NCBI GenBank assembly: GCA_964536565.1
Contig: CAZHXK010000028.1
Coordinates: 1-16,393, forward strand
Source of the DNA: GCA-002688135 sp964536565
GTDB taxonomy: Bacteria; Patescibacteriota; Patescibacteriia; Magasanikbacterales; GCA-002688135
Direction: 5' to 3'
Length of the DNA stretch: 16,393 nucleotides
Part shown: piece after piece, positions 1 through 5,806 of the stretch
Layout of the letters: each line of letters opens with the position of its first letter
How positions within the stretch are numbered: the stretch's first letter is position 1
The notes under the pieces: generated by a model
What the model saw: the letters and a program-made list of their open reading frames with translations, nothing else
What the model was told of the DNA's origin: nothing
The model's database searches: none
Translations under genes and position numbers: made by a program

Positions 1-1422
1 AATAAGGACATTGGTGTTTTCAATACGCACAAGAGTGGTTATCTGCTTGATGCGTTTAGTAAGGGGATGGAGTCGCGGATAGGGATAAACTATAAAATCT
101 TGAATCGTTTGGCTCCGAGTTTTTTGTCATTTTTTATAATCGTTACTCTTGGTTTTTTTGTGAGTTGGGAACTCACGCTTGTGATGTTGGCTATTATTCC
201 GATACAACTACTCATTAGTTTTTCTGGGTATCGATGGACAAAACCTCTCGCTGATAAAAGTCACACATTGTGGTCTCGATCGTTCGGGATTGTGGGAGAT
301 GTGTTTCAGAACTCGCATGCGATGAAATCATATGGGACGGAGTCGTTCGAGTCTGGTCGATTGCGCAAAGCGATGGATAAATCGATTACATTGCAGAATC
401 GAATCAACCATATGTGGATGTATTTTAATTCGGTTGATATTCGGTCGATTGCATTGTTCGCGATATTTGGTGTTGGTGCTTTTTTGGTGGTGGGTGGTCG
501 TGCAACTGTTGGTACGGTTTTGATGTTTCGAATTTTGAGTCGATATATTTTGGATCCTGCTAGAATTTTGGCTGAGAGCATGCATGACCTTCAGAAAGAT
601 TTTTCGAGACATGAGATTTTGGAGGACATTATGGATTCCAAACAGCACATTGTAGATTCGGCTGGAACTTTCGCAAAGAAAGATGTGGTAGGTCATTATG
701 TGTTAGACAATGTGAGTTTTAATCACGGCGACAGATCAACGCTCAAGAATATTTCGTTTGAAATTGGATTGGGAGAGAAAATTGCCTTGGTTGGTCCTTC
801 GGGAGCTGGTAAATCTACATTGGCTTTGTTGCTTGCTCGTTTTCATGATCCAGATAAAGGGTCGATTTCACTTGATGGTGTTGAGTTGTGGGATTGGGAC
901 TTTGATGCGCTTCGTTCACATATTGCGATGGTGTGGCAGGAGAATATGTTGTTTCATGAGAGTTTGAAATTTAATATAGGATACGGAAGAAGGCAGGCGT
1001 CTGAGTCAGAGATGAAGCGGGCGGTACGTGAAGCTCAGCTTTCAGGATTTGTGAAGCGACAGGAAAAAGGCATGAATACATTAGTTGGAGAGCGTGGTAT
1101 TCGATTGTCTGGTGGAGAGAAACAACGCGTTATGATTGCGCGGGCATTATTGAAGAACCCCGATATTGTTATTTTGGATGAGGCGACGAGCGCGCTAGAT
1201 AGTTTAACTGAGCGTGAAGTACAGGCGGGCATTGAACGTTTGATTGCAGGAAAGACTGCGGTAATTATTGCCCATCGGTTATCGACGATCATGCATTGCG
1301 ATAGAATTTTTGTGATGGATAAGGGGCGCATTGTAGCTCGAGGAACGCATGCGGAACTATTGAAGAGCTCTGCTTTATACAAAGAAATGGTGTCTGTTCA
1401 ATCTGATGGTATGTTGGTATGA
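1..1422 (+). CDS. ABC exporter, TM domain fused to ATPase, 5' end cut by window
   Basis: The frame is open from base 1, so the gene begins upstream and only the last 473 residues are visible. The first part has hydrophobic spans of an exporter transmembrane domain, around codons 40-73 and 148-170. The C-terminal half is a full nucleotide-binding domain: Walker A GPSGAGKST (codons 265-273), Q-loop Gln 313, signature LSGGEKQR (369-376), Walker B with VILDEATSALD (390-400) and the H-loop His 425 in AHRLST. This is the half-transporter architecture of MsbA/multidrug-type exporters, which act as dimers in the cytoplasmic membrane and drive export by ATP hydrolysis. The substrate cannot be read from the sequence. 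The stop overlaps the next ATG by 4 nt (ATGA), so it is translationally coupled to the hydrolase gene. Confidence 0.93.
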   Translation, partial: NKDIGVFNTHKSGYLLDAFSKGMESRIGINYKILNRLAPSFLSFFIIVTLGFFVSWELTLVMLAIIPIQLLISFSGYRWTKPLADKSHTLWSRSFGIVGDVFQNSHAMKSYGTESFESGRLRKAMDKSITLQNRINHMWMYFNSVDIRSIALFAIFGVGAFLVVGGRATVGTVLMFRILSRYILDPARILAESMHDLQKDFSRHEILEDIMDSKQHIVDSAGTFAKKDVVGHYVLDNVSFNHGDRSTLKNISFEIGLGEKIALVGPSGAGKSTLALLLARFHDPDKGSISLDGVELWDWDFDALRSHIAMVWQENMLFHESLKFNIGYGRRQASESEMKRAVREAQLSGFVKRQEKGMNTLVGERGIRLSGGEKQRVMIARALLKNPDIVILDEATSALDSLTEREVQAGIERLIAGKTAVIIAHRLSTIMHCDRIFVMDKGRIVARGTHAELLKSSALYKEMVSVQSDGMLV

Positions 1423-2126
1423 AGAAAACGCGGGTAATTTTTATACATGGGTTTTTGGGAGCGAGGGAAAACTTCGCTTATTTGTTGCCATATTTTGAAA
1501 ATAGCGTTGCGTATGATGTGGTTGGATTTGGATTGGCAGATAAGCCGGATGCTGCGTACGATGCTGGTACGTTTGTCTCTCAGTTGGAAAAAATTGTGAC
1601 AGAGCCATCAGTTTTTATTACACATTCGATGGGTGGGATGATAGCAAAAGAGTTTTTTAAAAAACATCCGAAATTAGTGAGGCGCGTGTATGCGATTAAC
1701 TATCCGCTTGCCAAAAGTATGACGGAGCAAGAAAAACGTATTCGTTCATACAAATTTTATAGTGATTATTTGGATGGGAAGTGGTATGCGAAGTGGATGT
1801 GTAAAACGAAGATGATTTATAAGTGGTTGTTGCTGCCGTTTATGTGGTTCTCCGTTAAGCGTGCATATTTTACATCGTACTGGCGATACTATAATCATTC
1901 ATATCATTCTGCATCGCGTACACTCAAGAATTTTATTTTAAAAGATGATGTAGAGGAGGTTTTTAATATGAGGGATATGTTTGTTATGATCGCGGGGGAG
2001 AAGGATTTTAATTTTCAGCCGGATTTGCTCAAAAAATTTCGTTCGTATACTATTCCGGATATGAAGCATTCGTTCTTTGGATTTGAAAATAAGATTGTAT
2101 ACATTATTAAGGAGGACGCACGTTGA
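1419..2126 (+). CDS. alpha/beta hydrolase
   Basis: This 235-residue protein has the layout of an alpha/beta-hydrolase fold enzyme. An oxyanion-hole HGF motif lies at residues 10-12 and the nucleophile elbow is ITHSMGG with Ser70, where Thr replaces the usual first Gly of GxSxG. The likely acid is Asp196 in AGEKD and the likely base is His217 in DMKHS. Between the elbow and the acid lies a Trp/Tyr/Lys-rich stretch (about 108-175) that would form a lid. No signal peptide is seen, so it should be cytoplasmic. The start ATG overlaps the ABC gene stop and its own stop overlaps the next TTG start, which places it in the middle of a three-gene operon. The substrate is unknown; an esterase or lipase-like role on a product handled by the exporter is only a guess. 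Confidence 0.85.
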   Translation: MKKTRVIFIHGFLGARENFAYLLPYFENSVAYDVVGFGLADKPDAAYDAGTFVSQLEKIVTEPSVFITHSMGGMIAKEFFKKHPKLVRRVYAINYPLAKSMTEQEKRIRSYKFYSDYLDGKWYAKWMCKTKMIYKWLLLPFMWFSVKRAYFTSYWRYYNHSYHSASRTLKNFILKDDVEEVFNMRDMFVMIAGEKDFNFQPDLLKKFRSYTIPDMKHSFFGFENKIVYIIKEDAR

Positions 2127-2872
2127 TTGTATATCATGTGAGTAAGACGCTTGAGGGCGCACGGTCAATTTTTTCTGAACAGCGTATTCGCGCGAACGGT
2201 CGTAATGTTTCGGATGGGCGACGTTTTGCTCATGTAAGCATGAAGCAGTTTTCTCAGGGTGCGTATCAGCTTGATGTGATCGGAGAAGATTCAAACGAGG
2301 GGTGGATATTCACGCTTGTTATTCCTGATGATACGGAGTTGATGCTTGATCCTGGTGATGAGGAAGGATTGTACGGAGATTGGAAAGTTTGTTGCGATGA
2401 CATTCTAATTTTGGCTATCAGCGAGATTGTATATATTGCTGATGTGCGTGAATGGGATGGTGAATGTAATGATTGTGTTGAGGTTGTGGTGTACGATTTG
2501 AACATTGAGCCTCGTCCTCGCGTGAAAGATGAGAATGGCCTGCGGGCGCGGAGGTTGGGAATGGGAAAGATGCCGGAGTTGCTTGCGAGATTGGTGGATG
2601 CGTTATGTGATCATGATGAGCGCGTGATGTGTAGGCCGGATGGTCCGTTGGGTGTGGATGTTCTGAATGAGCCGAATTGGTACGTGGATATTACTTTTGC
2701 TGATGCGTTTGTCGCTCAGATTTATTTTTCTCCATCGTCGTCTCCGGCTCAACCGTTTGGTGTGAACTATGATATGGGTCATCATCGGCACATTTTTGCT
2801 CGGGGTGCAGATGAGTGGTTTTCGACTGGATTGGAGGCTAAATCGTTCATTCTTACTAAATTTGCAGCGTAA
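2123..2872 (+). CDS. hypothetical protein, N-terminus resembles ADP-ribosyltransferase folds
   Basis: This is a 249-residue soluble acidic protein that I do not recognise. It starts with TTG at 2123, overlapping the hydrolase stop, and has a strong AAGGAGG 7 nt upstream (2109-2115), which settles this rare start. The N-terminus MIVYHVSKTLEGARSIF resembles the YHxT/S opening strand and helix of some ADP-ribosyltransferase-like proteins, but no complete catalytic triad can be shown. There is a Cys cluster at residues 90-91 (WKVCCDD) and another near 115-118 (GECNDC). The last third (HHRHIFARGADEWF) looks like a separate small domain. It is the last gene of the exporter/hydrolase operon, followed 3 nt later by a terminator. 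Confidence 0.75.
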   Translation: MIVYHVSKTLEGARSIFSEQRIRANGRNVSDGRRFAHVSMKQFSQGAYQLDVIGEDSNEGWIFTLVIPDDTELMLDPGDEEGLYGDWKVCCDDILILAISEIVYIADVREWDGECNDCVEVVVYDLNIEPRPRVKDENGLRARRLGMGKMPELLARLVDALCDHDERVMCRPDGPLGVDVLNEPNWYVDITFADAFVAQIYFSPSSSPAQPFGVNYDMGHHRHIFARGADEWFSTGLEAKSFILTKFAA

Positions 2873-2875
2873 TAC

Positions 2876-2896
2876 ACTCCCTATGGGGAGTTTTTT
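2876..2896 (+). terminator. Rho-independent terminator of the exporter operon
   Basis: A 6-bp stem, ACTCCC (2876-2881) with GGGAGT (2886-2891), and a TATG loop are followed by six T. It begins 3 nt after the stop codon. Confidence 0.85.
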
Positions 2897-2917
2897 GTTT
2901 GAGGGGTGGTTTGAGGG

Positions 2918-2946
2918 TTGACAAGATGCTGATTTCGTGACAGATT
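2918..2946 (+). promoter_or_regulatory. sigma-70-type promoter for 2991 gene
   Basis: A perfect TTGACA (2918-2923), a 17-nt spacer and CAGATT (2941-2946) as a weak -10 box. It lies just after a terminator and 73 nt upstream of the GTG start, matching the spacing of two other units in the window. Confidence 0.6.
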
Positions 2947-2990
2947 GTTCTCAGTTCAATTACGGTATTTTCAACCTTTGGAGGTAAATT

Positions 2991-3740
2991 GTGGAAGCTT
3001 TTGCTCTTCTGTTCGGAGTTGTCGGCGCTTGGGCGTGGCTCATCATGTTTGGCTACGTCGGCCTTCTCGTTGCGAGTATCGCGTATGAGAAGGCGCGGTT
3101 TACTGGTCCGCTGCTGATTGTAGTTTTCGGGCTTCATGAGTACTTCACTGGTCTTGGTGGGTTTCATTTTCTGCAGGAGCATTGGTGGCAAGCGATCGCA
3201 GTTGCGATCGGCTATATTGTTGCGGGTTTGCTTTGGATGCGGTTCAAGTGGAACGAGTTTGGTGATGACGCGAAAGAGCAGTATTTCAAGCTGAGCGCGC
3301 AGTTTTGGCGGCGTCACTCTTTGGGTGGTGAGCCGGGTACAATTCCTGCCAACCTTCGAAAGAAGTGGCGCGAGTTTCTCGAGTCGAACGATTTCAACTC
3401 TCGGTATAAGGCGTATCCGCCCAAATCTCGTCAACACAAGGTTCGTCTCGCGACGTGGGGTGGGTATTGGTGGCTCAGTGTGGCTTGGTGGGTTTGCGAT
3501 AACCCCTTCCGTCGAATCGGTAATCAGATGTACAAGATGGTTGCTGGTACGCTTGAGCGTGACATGCAGAAGAAGTTCGAGGACGTTTCTGAGGACTTCG
3601 CGATTCCGTCGGACGAGCCGGCGCCAACTCCGCCTTCGGACGATGATGCGGCGGATGATTCCGGTGACAGTGGTCATCGCAGGGGCGAGGTCGAGAATAT
3701 CCACGAGCGTCGTCGTTATGATGGCGGTCATGGGATCTAG
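2991..3740 (+). CDS. hypothetical membrane protein with charged C-terminal tail
   Basis: This 249-residue protein starts with GTG at 2991, with GGAGG 6 nt upstream. Three hydrophobic spans lie in the N-terminal third (about residues 4-30, 36-57 and 63-80), followed by a basic cytosolic-looking domain (about 83-195) rich in Trp, Arg and Tyr. It ends with an acidic Asp/Ser/Pro tail (about 203-228) and a His/Arg-rich tip. The codons are more C-ending and GC-rich than in the flanking genes, and it stands alone between its own promoter and terminator, which fits an acquired or orphan gene. I do not recognise the family. A 291-aa ORF on the opposite strand is only its shadow. Confidence 0.75.
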   Translation: MEAFALLFGVVGAWAWLIMFGYVGLLVASIAYEKARFTGPLLIVVFGLHEYFTGLGGFHFLQEHWWQAIAVAIGYIVAGLLWMRFKWNEFGDDAKEQYFKLSAQFWRRHSLGGEPGTIPANLRKKWREFLESNDFNSRYKAYPPKSRQHKVRLATWGGYWWLSVAWWVCDNPFRRIGNQMYKMVAGTLERDMQKKFEDVSEDFAIPSDEPAPTPPSDDDAADDSGDSGHRRGEVENIHERRRYDGGHGI

Positions 3741-3747
3741 AATACAG

Positions 3748-3767
3748 TGGAGATAGCATAATCTCCA
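3748..3767. other. perfect 7-bp inverted repeat in 3' UTR
   Basis: TGGAGAT (3748-3754) and ATCTCCA (3761-3767) form a stem-loop with a 6-nt loop just after the stop codon and just before the terminator. It has no T tract. It could stabilise the 3' end of the transcript or act as part of a tandem terminator. Confidence 0.5.
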
Positions 3768-3771
3768 TGAA

Positions 3772-3796
3772 GGTCGCCAACAGGGCGGCCTTTTTT
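3772..3796 (+). terminator. Rho-independent terminator
   Basis: GGTCGCC (3772-3778) pairs with GGCGGCC (3784-3790), with one G-T pair, followed by TTTTTT. The T tract overlaps the stop codon of the convergent nth gene. Confidence 0.9.
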
Positions 3797-4433
3797 AAAT
3801 CAAAATTTTTATGAGTGGACAGTTGTTATGATCATGATTTCGCGCAGGGCAGTGCGCGCGACCGTAGTCGATGGCGAGGTACGTGAATCGAAACCATTCT
3901 TTTTTGGGGATGATTTTCATGAGATCTTGCTCGATTTTGACTGGACTAGTTTCGTCAGAGAGATTGTATCTATGTGCGAATCTTTTAACGTGCGTGTCGA
4001 CAGCGATCCCTTCGACAACACCAAACGCATTTCCTAAAACTACGTTCGCTGTTTTTCGTGCGACACCGGGGATGCGAATCATCTCCGCGAGTGTGTGTGG
4101 TAGCTTCCCTCCAAATTCTTCTCTAACCATTTTGGCGGCTGCTAGTGTGTTCTTTGTTTTGTTTTTGTAGAATCCTGTTCTGAAAATGTCTTGCTCGAAT
4201 TCTTTTGGATCGGCCTTAATATAGTCGTCGAGCGTTGTGTATTTTTTGAAAAGTTTTTCTGTGACTTTGTTTACCATGACGTCGGTGCATTGAGCTGAAA
4301 GTGATACAGCTACAAGAAGCTCCCAGTTATTTGAGTAACTCAAAACCATCTGCGCTTTTGGGTGCAGTTTTTTTAATTCGCGAATAAGTATCTTTGCTCG
4401 TTTAGTGCGTTCTTCCAATTTCTTTTTTGTCAT
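3795..4433 (-). CDS. nth: endonuclease III (DNA glycosylase/AP lyase) with degenerate Fe-S site
   Basis: Endonuclease III removes oxidised pyrimidines and nicks abasic sites in base-excision repair. The helix-hairpin-helix IPGVARKTANVVL carries the catalytic Lys (Lys132 when counted from the upstream ATG) and AVDTHV carries the catalytic Asp (Asp151). The family's C-terminal 4Fe-4S ligand pattern C-x6-C-x2-C-x5-C is incomplete: Cys200 and Cys210 match ligands 1 and 3, His207 sits where Cys 2 should be, and Leu stands in for Cys 4 just before the stop. Cluster binding is therefore doubtful. I chose the ATG at 4431-4433 (MTKKK). An in-frame ATG at 4446-4448 would add five residues, but it lies in the end of a repeat. 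Neither start has a clear Shine-Dalgarno. Confidence 0.93.
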   Translation of the reverse strand: MTKKKLEERTKRAKILIRELKKLHPKAQMVLSYSNNWELLVAVSLSAQCTDVMVNKVTEKLFKKYTTLDDYIKADPKEFEQDIFRTGFYKNKTKNTLAAAKMVREEFGGKLPHTLAEMIRIPGVARKTANVVLGNAFGVVEGIAVDTHVKRFAHRYNLSDETSPVKIEQDLMKIIPKKEWFRFTYLAIDYGRAHCPARNHDHNNCPLIKILI

Positions 4434-4443
4434 ATGTGACCAT

Positions 4444-4479
4444 GTCATTCTGGAGCGAGGTACGAGCGATAGAATCCAG
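4444..4479. repeat. left arm of GIY-YIG element
   Basis: A 36-nt arm starting GTCATTCTGGAGC and ending GCGATAGAATCCAG, the inverted counterpart of 4780-4812. Its outer end provides the upstream in-frame ATG of nth (4446-4448, minus strand). Confidence 0.85.
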
Positions 4480-4481
4480 TT

Positions 4482-4773
4482 TTAAAGTAGTGTATTCCAG
4501 AGGTCATCCCAATCTGGATTTTTTCTTCTATGAGTTTCAATTTTTTTTGACGCACCAGGTTCTTCATTGTCTTTTCTCTTTTTATTGCTTCTTCTGCTGA
4601 GGTATAATTTTCAAAGTAGACTAATTTATCAGTACTGTATTTTTTTGTGAATCCGTCGGATATTTTTTGCTTATGCTCCCAGACTCTTCGTTTTATGTCA
4701 TTTGTAATTCCAATATAGATTGTTCCGTTTTTTTGTTCGTCATTATATATGTAGAGAATACCTTGCTGTCCAT
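4482..4773 (-). pseudogene. single-domain GIY-YIG endonuclease, two 1-nt frameshifts
   Basis: Read on the minus strand from ATG 4773 to TAA 4482, the gene is 292 nt. Adding one A in each of two A-runs restores a 97-residue protein. Frame 1 gives MDSKVFSTYIMTNKK, a shift at the A7 run (4728-4734) leads to NGTIYIGITNDIKRRVWEHK and on through FTKKY, LVYFENY and AIKREKTMKN. A second shift at the A6 run (4519-4524) gives NPDWDDLWNTLL and stop. The YIM/YIG pair, the Arg in KRRVWEH and the Glu in AIKREK are the signature of the COG2827-type GIY-YIG nuclease family, metal-dependent DNA-cleaving domains. Both lesions are homopolymer losses, so this is either a recently decayed gene, a sequencing error, or slippage-dependent expression. 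No other stop interrupts it. Confidence 0.85.
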
Positions 4774-4779
4774 ATGCAT

Positions 4780-4812
4780 CTGGATCCTATCGGCTATCGC
4801 CTCCAGGATGAC
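4780..4812. repeat. right arm of GIY-YIG element
   Basis: A 33-nt arm starting CTGGATCCTATCGGC and ending CCTCCAGGATGAC. It is the inverted counterpart of 4444-4479 and of the same type as the right arms at 11794 and 13993. Confidence 0.85.
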
Positions 4813-4837
4813 GAGTTGTTGTGGTATGTTTGGAAAC

Positions 4838-4859
4838 AAAAACTGTGCTCATGCACAGT
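4838..4859 (-). terminator. Rho-independent terminator of the holin-like operon
   Basis: A perfect 7-bp stem with ACTGTGC (4842-4848) and GCACAGT (4853-4859) and a 4-nt loop. On the minus strand it is followed by five T. It lies about 26 nt after the stop of the two-TM protein. Confidence 0.8.
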
Positions 4860-4885
4860 CATTGTATCACTCGTTTTGTATTCGT

Positions 4886-5074
4886 CTACTTTCGTAGATT
4901 GTGTGCTGAGTATGCTAGATATCCTGTAAGAGCAACAGCGATCCATGAAACCCACATAGGGACTGGTGCGCCGTTGATCGCGAGATTCCAGTCTTTGATG
5001 ATGCGTAGTCCGTGCATGAGGAAAACGGCACCAAATAGGATCTTTGTGTAGTGGATGTATAGTTTTTTGTTCAT
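4886..5074 (-). CDS. small two-TM membrane protein
   Basis: A 62-residue protein starting MNKKLYIHY at ATG 5074. It has two hydrophobic spans (about residues 9-24 and 38-56) joined by a short loop with PVPMWVSW, and a basic C-terminus. The frame extends further upstream, but only into the 3' end of the neighbouring gene, so this ATG is preferred. It starts 4 nt after the stop of the holin-like gene and shares its promoter and terminator. From memory, similar short proteins of unknown function occur in CPR genomes; I cannot assign a role. Confidence 0.75.
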   Translation of the reverse strand: MNKKLYIHYTKILFGAVFLMHGLRIIKDWNLAINGAPVPMWVSWIAVALTGYLAYSAHNLRK

Positions 5075-5078
5075 AGGC

Positions 5079-5330
5079 TTAGTTAAATCGGTTGTATAGC
5101 CATGCGAAGATCCAACATCCGATTCCGGCGTCGAGGAACCCCCAGATTGCACCCATGACTGCTCCTCCTGTTGTTGCGTCGTAGCCTTTGTAGAATTGGC
5201 CCATCCATGTGACTAAGTCTGCGACTGGTCCGCCTGACGCGGCCCACAGCCCCATGATGAGTGCGCCTGCTGCCCACAGTAATCCTCCTGCGAGTCCAAA
5301 CGCCTTTGGATTCAATCCTGCGTATTTCAT
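5079..5330 (-). CDS. holin-family small membrane protein
   Basis: About 83 residues starting MKYAGLNPKAFGLAGG, with Gly/Ala-rich hydrophobic spans (about 12-32 and 53-78), and ending IFAWLYNRFN. The LNPKA-GLAGG opening, the AVMGAIWGFLDAGIGC segment and the AWLYN ending match the short proteins annotated as bacteriophage holin in many CPR and archaeal genomes. These are usually chromosomal, and a lytic role is unproven. The start is uncertain: a strong AAGGAGG (5353-5359) is only 1-2 nt from an upstream ATG at 5351 and 22 nt from the ATG at 5330, which fits the family N-terminus best. It is first in an operon with the two-TM gene. Confidence 0.78.
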   Translation of the reverse strand: MKYAGLNPKAFGLAGGLLWAAGALIMGLWAASGGPVADLVTWMGQFYKGYDATTGGAVMGAIWGFLDAGIGCWIFAWLYNRFN

Positions 5331-5378
5331 ATGCATGCATGTTATGAACATTCCTCCTTGGGAATATTTTAGTTTATT

Positions 5379-5407
5379 AGTATATCAAAAAAGAGATCAT
5401 TTGTTAA
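5379..5407 (-). promoter_or_regulatory. promoter of the holin-like operon
   Basis: On the minus strand TTAACA (5402-5407), a 17-nt spacer and TATACT (5379-5384) are each one mismatch from consensus. The -35 box and spacer sit inside the acylphosphatase terminator hairpin, so the two signals overlap. Confidence 0.6.
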
Positions 5408-5416
5408 TCTCTTTTT
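5388..5416 (-). terminator. acylphosphatase terminator
   Basis: A perfect 10-bp stem, AAAAAGAGAT with ATCTCTTTTT, and a 9-nt loop. On the minus strand it ends in a run of T. It lies 7 nt after the acyP stop. Confidence 0.8.
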
Positions 5417-5423
5417 ATTTTGT

Positions 5424-5693
5424 TTAGTTGATGAAGAAGTTTTGGAAGTTTTGAAGATCACCTTCTTTGACTTCAACGTGATCAACGGTTGCGCCGTCGG
5501 GTCCGTCGTAGCACCAAGAAACAAGCTGTCGAAGTGATAGTTCGTTTCCTTCTGCTTCGATATGCACACTTCCGTCTGCTTCATTTCGGACAAATCCGGT
5601 GATGTTTTCTGCTTCGCATGCTTCGCGTGTTTTTTGTCGGAATAGCACCCCCTGAACTTTTCCTGTGACTTTAATGTCGTAGTGCTTTTTCAT
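5424..5693 (-). CDS. acyP: acylphosphatase
   Basis: An 89-residue protein of normal family length that hydrolyses the carboxyl-phosphate bond of acyl phosphates in the cytosol. The acylphosphatase signature GKVQGVLFRQKTREACE carries the phosphate-binding Arg (residue 19 from this start), and GFVRNEADGSV carries the catalytic Asn. The frame remains open to 5744, but ATG 5693 (MKKHYDIKV) aligns with the family start and sits 6 nt after a -10 box, exactly where transcription would begin. The longer start would lie upstream of that promoter. The gene is monocistronic, with its own terminator, and divergent from the 5807 gene. Confidence 0.95.
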   Translation of the reverse strand: MKKHYDIKVTGKVQGVLFRQKTREACEAENITGFVRNEADGSVHIEAEGNELSLRQLVSWCYDGPDGATVDHVEVKEGDLQNFQNFFIN

Positions 5694-5699
5694 ATGAGT

Positions 5700-5729
5700 A
5701 CTATATCTTTTTTGCTTTGTGTTGTGCAA
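5700..5729 (-). promoter_or_regulatory. acyP promoter, probably producing a leaderless mRNA
   Basis: On the minus strand TTGCAC (5724-5729), an 18-nt spacer and TATAGT (5700-5705). The -10 box ends 6 nt before the A of the acyP ATG, so the predicted transcript starts at or next to the start codon. No Shine-Dalgarno is present. Confidence 0.6.
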
Positions 5730-5737
5730 GCGCATGA

Positions 5738-5766
5738 TTGACACGCGGCTGTTTGATCGCTATAGT
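5738..5766 (+). promoter_or_regulatory. strong promoter for 5807-6471
   Basis: A perfect TTGACA (5738-5743), a 17-nt spacer and TATAGT (5761-5766). It is divergent from the acyP promoter, with the two -35 boxes 8 nt apart. Confidence 0.8.
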
Positions 5767-5806
5767 AGTTAAGATTCTTTAGTTCTTTGAAACATAGGAG
5801 AGAGTG

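Larger units (their letters stand above)
4444..4812 (-). mobile_element. inverted-repeat element carrying a GIY-YIG nuclease gene
   Basis: This is a 369-bp unit built as left arm (4444-4479), GIY-YIG gene (4482-4773, minus strand), right arm (4780-4812). The arms are imperfect inverted repeats of each other, with ends GTCATTCTGGAG and CTCCAGGATGAC and inner parts GCGATAGAATCCAG and CTGGATCCTATCGG. Only 2 nt separate the left arm from the gene stop and 6 nt separate the start codon from the right arm, so the gene seems to belong to the element. Two other palindromes in the window (11752-11826, 13932-14024) have the same arms without the gene. Mobility is inferred. No target duplication is evident. 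Confidence 0.65.

Noticed and set aside
3192..3210. GCGATCGC followed by GCGATCG, resembling HIP1-like palindromes
   Set aside because: It is within a coding region, occurs only here, and is explained by Ala-Ile codons.
2856..3731. 291-aa open frame on the minus strand
   Set aside because: It is antisense to the 2991-3740 gene, which has a promoter, Shine-Dalgarno, terminator and sensible membrane segments. The minus product has Arg/Thr-rich shadow composition.
5083..5340. 85-aa minus-strand frame starting MHAYEIRR, with a better Shine-Dalgarno spacing
   Set aside because: It overlaps the holin-like gene in another frame and has an Arg-rich shadow composition with no membrane segment.
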